A stretch of 9,609 nucleotides of DNA, from assembly GCA_937967345.1 (NCBI GenBank), contig CALBTN010000452.1, positions 1 through 9,609 of the forward strand, written 5' to 3'. The notes beneath the pieces are model-generated. The model was given only the letters and a program-made list of their open reading frames with translations, searched no databases and had not been told where the DNA came from. Of this stretch, positions 1 to 5,425 are shown piece by piece (within the stretch, counting starts at the first letter, position 1; each line of letters starts with the position of its first letter). Made by a program: the position numbers and the translations under genes. Origin of the DNA: an uncultured Rubrivivax sp. (GTDB taxonomy: Bacteria; Pseudomonadota; Gammaproteobacteria; Burkholderiales; Burkholderiaceae_C).

Positions 1-47
1 CATGCCCACGCTGGGCTGTCGGGGTTATCCCAAATATTCACAAGCTC

Positions 48-1079
48 TCAGTCGGCGAGGTACTCGGCCACGATGTCCACCGTGCCATGGCGGCCGAGGT
101 GGGTGTAGTTCTCGCCCAGCCAGCGGTCGGCCGCGGCGTAGCCGGCGCGGTGCAGCTCGAGCAGACGCTGGCGCGGACTGGCCAGCGAACCCGGGCCGTC
201 CAGCGCGTCGAGCTGCTCGCCGCCTTCGATGCGGTGCACGCGCAGCGCGGCGGCCTTGCGCAGCAGCGGCGCATGGGCATGGCGGGTCTCGATGCCCTCG
301 TCGTGCACCAGCTTGCGCAGCACCGCCAGCGCGCGCAGCTCCTTGATCAGGCTGCCGTTGAAGCTGACCTCGTTGATGCGCTCGAGGATCTGGGTCGCGG
401 TCTGCGGCACCGAGCGGCGCCGGCTCGGGTGCAGCTGCACCAGGATCAGGTCCAGGCTGGACGGGTCGGCCAGCAGCGGCAGCAGCGACGGATTGCCCAT
501 GTAGCCGCCGTCCCAATAGGCCTCGCCGTCGATCTCGATCGCGGCGAACAGCGTGGGCAGGCAGGCCGACGCGAGCACCGCTTCGAGCTCGATCTGCGCG
601 CCGTGGAAGATGCGCAACTGCCCGGTGCGCACGTTGGTCGCGCCGAGGTAGAGCTGGATTTCGCTGCAGCGGCGCACGAGGTCGAAGTCGATGGTGTCGC
701 GCAGCACCTCGCGCAGCGGGTTGCCGTTGACCGGCGCGAACCACGCCTGCGCGAGGTTCCAGGCGGTCTGCAGCGGCGACGCCGGCAGCGGCGCCATCAG
801 CCCGGGTGCCGCGCCGAGCCAGGCTTCGGCCCACTGTGCCATGTGCAGGCTGTCGGCCACGCGCGCCCAGAAGCGGCGCAGCGTTTCGCGTGCGCCGCGG
901 CGCCCGCCTTCGGTCCAGCCGGCGGCCAGCGCCACCGCGTTCATCGAACCGGCGCTCGAGCCGCTGATGCTGCCGATGCGGATGCGCTCGTCGCCCAGCA
1001 GCCGGTCGAGCACGCCCCAGGTGAACGCGCCGTGCGTGCCGCCGCCCTGCAGCGCGAGGTCGATGCAGCGCAGCTTCAT
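48..1079 (-). CDS. Patatin-like phospholipase family protein
   Basis: The 343-residue product is a patatin-fold acyl hydrolase, a family that uses a Ser-Asp dyad to cleave acyl esters of lipids. The glycine-rich oxyanion loop GGGTHGAF is at residues 12-19, the nucleophile elbow GSSAG (GxSxG) at 40-44 with Ser42, and the DGG motif at 190-192 supplies Asp190. All catalytic elements are intact. No signal peptide is evident, so it is probably cytoplasmic. The C-terminal third (about 215-343, including residues 226-250) resembles the long patatin family of proteobacteria rather than short RssA-type proteins. The in-frame ORF could begin 32 codons further upstream, but those residues are not patatin-like. 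The ATG at 1079 places the conserved strand and GGG loop at the N terminus as usual. No good ribosome site precedes it; a GAGG lies too far upstream. A possible -10 (TACACT, complement of 1111-1116) has no convincing -35. The gene is divergent from the hut operon and no functional link is evident. The physiological substrate cannot be read from sequence. Confidence 0.9.
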   Translation of the reverse strand: MKLRCIDLALQGGGTHGAFTWGVLDRLLGDERIRIGSISGSSAGSMNAVALAAGWTEGGRRGARETLRRFWARVADSLHMAQWAEAWLGAAPGLMAPLPASPLQTAWNLAQAWFAPVNGNPLREVLRDTIDFDLVRRCSEIQLYLGATNVRTGQLRIFHGAQIELEAVLASACLPTLFAAIEIDGEAYWDGGYMGNPSLLPLLADPSSLDLILVQLHPSRRRSVPQTATQILERINEVSFNGSLIKELRALAVLRKLVHDEGIETRHAHAPLLRKAAALRVHRIEGGEQLDALDGPGSLASPRQRLLELHRAGYAAADRWLGENYTHLGRHGTVDIVAEYLAD

Positions 1080-1218
1080 GTGCGGTGTGTGGGGTGCCTC
1101 ATCGCGCGCCAGTGTAGGTGGGGGCAGCCCGGCACGATCGCCCGAGATGCGGCACGCCATGCCCGATCGCCGCAAGCGGCTGCGTTGGATTGCGCAGCCG
1201 AATCGGCTTGGGTCGCTT

Positions 1219-1246
1219 TACTTGCATAGACAAGCCTATGCAAGTA
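1219..1246. promoter_or_regulatory. Probable HutC operator (11-bp perfect inverted repeat)
   Basis: TACTTGCATAG at 1219-1229 is repeated as its exact reverse complement CTATGCAAGTA at 1236-1246, separated by the 6-bp spacer ACAAGC. The left arm and spacer together contain CTTGCATAGACAAG (1221-1234), which fits the CTTG-N6-CAAG pattern I recall for HutC operators in Pseudomonas and enterobacteria. The element ends 14 bp before the hutC ATG and sits in an AT-richer patch of otherwise GC-rich DNA. Seen: the exact repeat and its position. Inferred: binding by the adjacent HutC and autorepression of the operon. Confidence 0.75.
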
Positions 1247-1250
1247 GACT
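1222..1250 (+). promoter_or_regulatory. Candidate hut operon promoter overlapping the operator
   Basis: A sigma70-like reading is TTGCAT (1222-1227) as -35, a 17-bp spacer, and TAGACT (1245-1250) as -10; the -10 matches TATAAT at 4 of 6 positions, the -35 only at 3 of 6. It coincides almost exactly with the inverted repeat, so a bound repressor would block RNA polymerase. Transcription would begin near 1257, only a few bases before the hutC ATG at 1261. That would explain why hutC has no visible Shine-Dalgarno sequence, as in near-leaderless messages. The match is weak and other promoters further upstream are possible. Confidence 0.35.
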
Positions 1251-1260
1251 GCGCACGCAG

Positions 1261-1998
1261 ATGAACACCTTGGCCCGCCCCGCCGCGCGGCCGCCGCAGC
1301 CGGCGGCGCCTTATGCGCGCATCAAGCAGTACCTGAAGGACGAGCTGGCGCGCGGGCGCTGGCCGCCCGGTGCGGCGATGCCGTCGGATGCCGAGCTGGT
1401 CGCGCAGTTCGGCGTCAGCCGCATGACGGTGACGCGCGCGCTCAACGAGCTGCGCGCCGAAGGCCTGGTCGAGCGCGTGCAGGGCGTGGGCACCTTCGCC
1501 GCGCACCTGGCGCGGGTCGCCTCGCAGCTGCACATCCGCGACCTGCACGAAGAAATCAGCGCGCGCGGCCACCAGCACCAGGCCCGGGTGCAGCTGGCGC
1601 GCGCAGAGCCGGCGGCCGGCGAGTTGGCGCCCAGGCTCGGGCTGGCGCCGGGCGCGCCGGTGTTCCATTCGCTGATCGTGCACTTCGAGGATGGCGTCGC
1701 GCTGCAGTGCGAGGACCGCTACGTCAACCCGCAGCGGGCGCCGGCCTACCTGGACAACGACTTCTCGCGCATCACGCCGACCCAGTACCTGCTGCAAGTG
1801 GCGCCGCTGTGGCAGGCGCAGTACTCGATCGAGGCCGCAGCGCCCACCGCGCAAGAGGCCAGGCTGCTGGGCATCGGCCGCAACGAGCCCTGCCTGATCG
1901 TCGTGCGGCGCACCGTCGGCGTGGACGGGCCGATCACGCTGGCCCGCCTGGTGCATCCCGGTTCACGCTACATGTTGCAAGGGGAGTTCAAACCATGA
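1261..1998 (+). CDS. hutC: Histidine utilization repressor HutC (GntR/UTRA family)
   Basis: This 245-residue protein is a GntR-family transcription factor of the HutC/FarR type. The winged helix-turn-helix covers about residues 18-83, with PSDAELVAQFGVSRMTVTRA at 41-60 as the DNA-reading part and RVQGVGTF at 72-79 as the wing. The UTRA ligand-binding domain covers about 90-240 and carries HutC-like segments LQCEDRYVN (148-156), TPTQYLL (172-178) and the HPG near the C terminus (232-234). HutC proteins repress hut genes and are released by urocanate; that ligand is inferred from the family. A longer open frame exists upstream from 691, but it runs antisense through the patatin gene. The ATG at 1261 gives the normal family length. 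It is the first gene of the operon, lies directly after a palindromic operator, and is therefore probably autoregulated. Its stop overlaps the next start (ATGA at 1995-1998). Confidence 0.93.
   Translation: MNTLARPAARPPQPAAPYARIKQYLKDELARGRWPPGAAMPSDAELVAQFGVSRMTVTRALNELRAEGLVERVQGVGTFAAHLARVASQLHIRDLHEEISARGHQHQARVQLARAEPAAGELAPRLGLAPGAPVFHSLIVHFEDGVALQCEDRYVNPQRAPAYLDNDFSRITPTQYLLQVAPLWQAQYSIEAAAPTAQEARLLGIGRNEPCLIVVRRTVGVDGPITLARLVHPGSRYMLQGEFKP
1979..1986 (+). promoter_or_regulatory. Strong ribosome binding site for the phyH-family gene
   Basis: AAGGGGAG lies 8 nt before the ATG at 1995, inside the last codons of hutC. It fixes the start of the dioxygenase and is one of the best Shine-Dalgarno matches in the operon. 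Together with the ATGA overlap it suggests the dioxygenase is translated both by coupling and by independent initiation. Confidence 0.7.
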
Positions 1999-2834
1999 CG
2001 CCCGAAATCGAAGCGCGTGCACGCCAGTGCGTGACGCCCGATCTGATCGAAGCGTTCCGCCGCGACGGCGCGGTGTGCATCCGCCAGCTGCTCGGCCCGG
2101 CCGAGGTGCAAAGGCTGCGCGAAGGCATCGACGCCAACCTGGCGCAGCCCAGCGAGCGTGCCAAGGTGGCGAGCCAGCCCGACGACCCGGGCCGCTTCGT
2201 CGAGGACTTCTGCAACTGGCAGCACAACGACGCTTACCGCGAGGTGATCTTCGGCTCGAGCCTGGCGGCGGCCGCGGGGCTGCTGACCGGCAGCCGCAGC
2301 ATCCGGCTGTACCACGACCACATGCTGACCAAGGAGCCCGGCACGCGCCAGCGCACGCCGTGGCACCAGGACCAGCCCTACTACAACGTCGAAGGCCGGC
2401 TCAACTGCAGCTTCTGGATCCCGGTGGACCCGGTGGCGCGCGAATCCACGCTCGAGTTCATCGCCGGCTCGCACCTCGGGCCGTGGCTGATGCCGCGCAG
2501 CTTCATGGACGCGCAGGCCAAGTGGTTCCCCGAGGGCAGCCTGCAGGAGATGCCCGACTACGAGGCCGAGCGCGAGCGCCACCGCATCCTGGGCTGGGCG
2601 GTCGAGCCCGGCGACGTGATCGCCTTCCACATGCTGGCGGTGCACGCGTCCGCTGGCGTGGGCGGCGATCGGCGGCGGCGCGTGTTCTCGTTGCGCGTGC
2701 TGGGCGACGACATGGTGCACGAGCCGCGCGAGTGGGTGACCTCGCCGCCGTTTCCCGGTCTGGCCGAGCGGCTGCCCCCCGGCGCGGCGCTGGACGACGC
2801 GCTGTTCCCGCTGCTGTGGCAGGCCGGTGCATGA
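1995..2834 (+). CDS. Phytanoyl-CoA dioxygenase (PhyH) family Fe(II)/2OG oxygenase
   Basis: The 279-residue product is a PhyH-family non-haem iron, 2-oxoglutarate-dependent oxygenase. PhyH enzymes hydroxylate small molecules while converting 2-oxoglutarate and O2 to succinate and CO2. The metal triad reads His124 and Asp126 in PWHQDQPYY (122-130) and His217 in FHMLAVHAS (211-219). The Asp is retained, so it is a hydroxylase-type rather than a halogenase-type site. The arginine that salt-bridges 2-oxoglutarate should lie in DRRRRVFSLR (225-234). Length is typical and the reading frame is intact. It overlaps hutC by ATGA at its start (strong SD at 1979) and hutD by ATGA at its end, so it is structurally part of the hut operon. 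The EctD (ectoine hydroxylase) signature is not apparent. The substrate is unknown. Position suggests an imidazole or histidine-related compound, which is inference only. PhyH genes are not a standard component of hut operons. Confidence 0.88.
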   Translation: MTPEIEARARQCVTPDLIEAFRRDGAVCIRQLLGPAEVQRLREGIDANLAQPSERAKVASQPDDPGRFVEDFCNWQHNDAYREVIFGSSLAAAAGLLTGSRSIRLYHDHMLTKEPGTRQRTPWHQDQPYYNVEGRLNCSFWIPVDPVARESTLEFIAGSHLGPWLMPRSFMDAQAKWFPEGSLQEMPDYEAERERHRILGWAVEPGDVIAFHMLAVHASAGVGGDRRRRVFSLRVLGDDMVHEPREWVTSPPFPGLAERLPPGAALDDALFPLLWQAGA

Positions 2835-3418
2835 CGCTGCGCGTGGTGCACTGCGACGAGGTCGCGCCGCAGCCGTGGAAGAACGGCGGCGGTCTGACGC
2901 GCGAATTGCTCGCCTGGCCCGCGGCCGGAACGCACGGCAACGACTGGGCGCTGCGCATCAGCGTCGCCGACATCCGCGCCGGCGGGCCGTTCTCGGCCTA
3001 CGCTGGCATCGAGCGCTGGTTCGCGGTGCTCGAAGGTGCCGGCGTGAGGCTGGTCTTGCCCGATGGCAAACGCTGCGTCGAAGCCGGCGATGCGCCGCTG
3101 CAATTTGCCGGCGAAGCCGCGCCGCCGTGTGAGCTGCTGGACGGCCCGACGCGCGACCTGAACCTGATGCTCAAGCGCAGCGCCGGGCGCGGCGCCATGC
3201 AGCGCGCGCAAGCCGGCGAAGCCTTCGCGCCGCGGGGCCGCTTTCGCGCGCTGTTCGCCGCCGATGCGTTGACGCTGCAGCTCGACGGCGACGACGCCGG
3301 CGCGCTGCGCGTGCCGGCCTTCGCGCTGGCCTGGAGCGAGCGCGCCCAAGGCATCTGGCGCATCGCCGCCGACGCGCCGGTGCGCGCCTGGTGGCTTTAC
3401 TTCGAGCCGAACGCATGA
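2831..3418 (+). CDS. hutD: HutD family protein (hut operon accessory)
   Basis: The 195-residue protein is a HutD/Ves-family bicupin-like protein. Diagnostic segments are PWKNGGGLTREL (15-26), WALRISVADI (39-48), GPFSAYAGIERWFAVLEG (52-69) and DLNLMLKR (109-116). HutD is not an enzyme of the pathway. In Pseudomonas it has been proposed to limit hut operon activity, perhaps by sensing a pathway intermediate, and its molecular role remains unsettled. The open frame extends far upstream through the dioxygenase gene, but homology begins only at the ATG at 2831, which gives the normal family length. That start overlaps the dioxygenase stop as ATGA, with a modest GGCAGG a few bases upstream. Its own stop overlaps hutI in the same way. 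Cytoplasmic; no signal peptide is seen. Confidence 0.9.
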   Translation: MTLRVVHCDEVAPQPWKNGGGLTRELLAWPAAGTHGNDWALRISVADIRAGGPFSAYAGIERWFAVLEGAGVRLVLPDGKRCVEAGDAPLQFAGEAAPPCELLDGPTRDLNLMLKRSAGRGAMQRAQAGEAFAPRGRFRALFAADALTLQLDGDDAGALRVPAFALAWSERAQGIWRIAADAPVRAWWLYFEPNA

Positions 3419-4620
3419 AGACCTTGTGGCGCAACGCCCGCCTGGCCACGCTGGCCGGGGCCGCAGGCTGGGGCCTGATCGAACACGGCGCGCTGCTGGC
3501 CGACGGCGACAGCATCGCCTGGGTCGGTGATGACAGCGCGCTGCCTGCAGGCCTTGGCATCGAGCGCGAGTTCGACCTGGGCGGCGCGCTGCTCACCCCG
3601 GGGCTGGTCGACTGCCACACCCACTTGGTCTACGGCGGCCAGCGTGCGGCCGAGTTCGAGCTGCGGCTGCAAGGCGCGAGCTACGAGCAGATCGCGCGCG
3701 CCGGCGGCGGCATCCGCTCGAGCGTGGCTGCCACGCGCGACGCCGACGACGCGACGCTGTTCGCCGCCAGTGCGGCGCGCGCGCGGGCGCTGATGCGCGA
3801 AGGCGTGACCACGCTCGAGATCAAGTCCGGCTACGGCTTGAGCCTGGAGCACGAAGCGCGCTGCCTGCGTGTCGCGAGGCGGATCGGCCGCGAGCTGCCG
3901 CTGACGGTGCGCAGCACCTGCTTGTCGGCGCATGCGCTGCCGCCGGAGTTCGACGGCCGCGCCGACGCCTACATCGACGCGGTCATCGACTGGCTGCCGG
4001 CGCTGCAGGCGCAAGGGCTGGTCGATGCGGTCGACGCCTTCTGCGAGGGCATCGGTTTCACGCCGGCACAGACCCGGCGCGTGTTCGACGCGGCCCGGGC
4101 GCTGGGCCTGCCGGTGAAGCTGCACGCCGAACAGCTCAGCGACTGCGGCGGCGCCGCGCTGGCGGCCAGCTACGGCGCGCTGTCGTGCGACCACCTCGAA
4201 TGGCTGTGCGAAGACGGCGTGCGCGCGATGGCGGCAGCGGGCACGGTGGCCGTGTTGCTGCCCGGCGCCTACTACTTCCTGCGCGAAACCAAGCTGCCGC
4301 CGCTGCAGGCGCTGCGCGACGCCGGCGTGCCGATCGCGCTGGCCAGCGACCACAACCCGGGCACCTCGCCGGGGCTGTCGCTGCTGCTGATGCTGAGCAT
4401 GGGCTGCACCTTCTTCCGCCTGACGCCCGAAGAGGCGCTGCGCGGCGTCACCGTGCACGCCGCGCGCGCGCTCGGCCTGCACGACCGCGGCCGGCTCGCG
4501 GCCGGGCAGCGCGCCGACTTCGCCGCTTGGGATTTGCAGCACCCGAACGAGCTGGCCTACTGGTTCGGCCACAACCCCTGCCGGCGGCGCGTCGTCGCCG
4601 GCGTGGAGGCCGCGCCATGA
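3415..4620 (+). CDS. hutI: Imidazolonepropionase
   Basis: This 401-residue amidohydrolase hydrolyses 4-imidazolone-5-propionate to N-formimino-L-glutamate, the third step of histidine breakdown. Metal-binding HxH is in DCHTHLVYGG (66-75: His68, His70). Further conserved elements are KSGYGLSLEHE (137-147), KLHAEQLS (235-242: His237 and Glu240), CDHLE (258-262) and SDHNPGTSP (311-319: Asp312). All expected metal and catalytic residues are present and the length matches the family. An in-frame ATG 8 codons upstream would extend into hutD. The ATG at 3415 is preferred because it forms the ATGA overlap typical of this operon and starts immediately before the family's first strand. The end of the gene carries the GGAGG that serves the next initiation site. 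Cytoplasmic. Confidence 0.96.
   Translation: MKTLWRNARLATLAGAAGWGLIEHGALLADGDSIAWVGDDSALPAGLGIEREFDLGGALLTPGLVDCHTHLVYGGQRAAEFELRLQGASYEQIARAGGGIRSSVAATRDADDATLFAASAARARALMREGVTTLEIKSGYGLSLEHEARCLRVARRIGRELPLTVRSTCLSAHALPPEFDGRADAYIDAVIDWLPALQAQGLVDAVDAFCEGIGFTPAQTRRVFDAARALGLPVKLHAEQLSDCGGAALAASYGALSCDHLEWLCEDGVRAMAAAGTVAVLLPGAYYFLRETKLPPLQALRDAGVPIALASDHNPGTSPGLSLLLMLSMGCTFFRLTPEEALRGVTVHAARALGLHDRGRLAAGQRADFAAWDLQHPNELAYWFGHNPCRRRVVAGVEAAP
4605..4609 (+). promoter_or_regulatory. GGAGG ribosome binding site placed for the mini-ORF
   Basis: A perfect GGAGG lies at the end of hutI, 7 nt before the ATG at 4617 and 21 nt before the hutG ATG at 4631. The spacing suits initiation at 4617, not at 4631. 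No Shine-Dalgarno sequence is visible at normal distance before 4631. Confidence 0.6.
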
Positions 4621-4634
4621 ACGACACCGTATGA
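4617..4634 (+). CDS. Five-codon mini-ORF (MNDTV) bridging hutI and hutG
   Basis: The ATG at 4617 overlaps the hutI stop as ATGA, encodes Met-Asn-Asp-Thr-Val, and ends in a TGA that overlaps the hutG ATG (ATGA at 4631-4634). It has the strongest ribosome site in this part of the operon. It may act as a relay that hands ribosomes from hutI to hutG. Alternatively, it is the remnant of an older hutG start: adding one base in this stretch would give an in-frame hutG beginning MNDTVMSAIHTLHRG. A sequencing error of one base would look the same. No function of the peptide itself is implied. Confidence 0.4.
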   Translation: MNDTV

Positions 4635-5425
4635 GCGCCATCCACACCCTGCACCGCGGCAGCACGCCGTTGCTGCTGAGCCTGCCGCACACCGGCACGC
4701 ACATCCCCGAAGCGATCGCCGCGAAGCTGCTGCCGCGCGCGCTGCAATGCGAGGACACCGACTGGCATCTGGACCAGCTCTACGCCTTCGCTGCCGAGCT
4801 GGGCGCGAGCGTGATCACACCAAGCCACAGCCGCTACGTGGTCGATCTGAACCGGCCCAGCGACAACCAGCCGATGTACGCCGGCGCCAACAACACCGAG
4901 CTGTGCCCGACGCGCTTCTTCAGCGGCGAGGCGCTGTACCGCGACGGCCAGGCGCCGGCCGAGGCCGAAGTGCGCGAGCGCGTCGCCACCTACTGGCAGC
5001 CCTATCACGACGCGCTGCGCGACGAACTCGCGCGCCTGAAGGCGATGCACGGCCACGCGCTGCTGTGGGACGGGCACAGCATCAAGTCCGAGCTGCCGTG
5101 GCTGTTCGATGGCAAGCTGCCCGACCTGAACCTGGGCACCGCCAGCGGTGCGGCCTGCGACTCAACGCTGCGGCAGCAATTGGCGGCGGTGCTGCAATCG
5201 CAGAGCGAGTTCACCGTGGCGATCGACGGCCGCTTCAAGGGTGGCCACATCACGCGCCACTACGGCCGGCCAGGCGAACACATCCACGCGGTGCAACTGG
5301 AACAGTGCTGGAGCAGCTACATGCGCGAGGCGCCGCCCTACGCCTGGGACGCGGCGCACGCGGCGCGGGTGCAGCCGCTGCTGCGCCGGCTGCTGCAGAC
5401 GATGCTCGACTGGAAACCCGCATGA
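4631..5425 (+). CDS. hutG: N-formylglutamate deformylase
   Basis: The 264-residue product belongs to the N-formylglutamate amidohydrolase family and hydrolyses N-formyl-L-glutamate to glutamate and formate, the last step of the five-step hut pathway. Characteristic segments are LHRGSTPLLLSLPHTGTHIP (7-26), EDTDWH (41-46), RYVVDLNRP (68-76), LLWDGHSIKSELP (144-156) and GGHITRHYGRP (204-214), whose His, Asp and Glu residues are the likely metal ligands. Length is normal. It is the formylglutamate-specific deformylase type and not the arginase-like formiminoglutamase that shares the hutG name in some bacteria; the presence of hutF next door agrees. The start at 4631 lacks its own Shine-Dalgarno sequence and probably depends on ribosomes finishing the mini-ORF or hutI. 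The stop overlaps hutF by ATGA. The order hutG-hutF matches the chemistry in one transcript. Cytoplasmic. Confidence 0.95.
   Translation: MSAIHTLHRGSTPLLLSLPHTGTHIPEAIAAKLLPRALQCEDTDWHLDQLYAFAAELGASVITPSHSRYVVDLNRPSDNQPMYAGANNTELCPTRFFSGEALYRDGQAPAEAEVRERVATYWQPYHDALRDELARLKAMHGHALLWDGHSIKSELPWLFDGKLPDLNLGTASGAACDSTLRQQLAAVLQSQSEFTVAIDGRFKGGHITRHYGRPGEHIHAVQLEQCWSSYMREAPPYAWDAAHAARVQPLLRRLLQTMLDWKPA

Noticed and set aside
1..3. CAT that could be the start codon of a minus-strand gene leaving the window
   Set aside because: Only the putative start codon would be visible and no clear ribosome site precedes it, so it cannot be supported.
25..42. Two DnaA-box-like sequences (TTATCCCAA and ATATTCACA) in a small AT-rich patch
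   Set aside because: Each differs from TTATNCACA, there are only two, and no replication gene or larger AT-rich region is present. Probably ordinary intergenic DNA.
1135..1171. Direct repeat CGATCGCC at 1135-1142 and 1164-1171
   Set aside because: Short, GC-rich and common by chance in this composition; no link to a promoter is evident.
87..1229. 380-codon plus-strand open frame opposite the patatin gene
   Set aside because: The minus-strand frame has intact patatin catalytic motifs; the plus-strand translation is a low-complexity shadow typical of high-GC antisense frames.
691..1260. Long N-terminal extension of the hutC reading frame
   Set aside because: It is antisense to the patatin gene and then crosses the operator; its translation is arginine- and serine-rich with no family resemblance. 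It reflects GC-rich open frames.
2027..2830. Open frame upstream of hutD in the same frame, overlapping the dioxygenase
   Set aside because: Its translation is arginine-rich with no recognisable domain, while the overlapping frame encodes a clear PhyH protein. HutD homology begins at 2831.
3397..4758. 453-codon minus-strand open frame opposite hutI
   Set aside because: Its translation is a repetitive Arg/Gln/Val/Ala-rich shadow; hutI on the other strand has full catalytic motifs.
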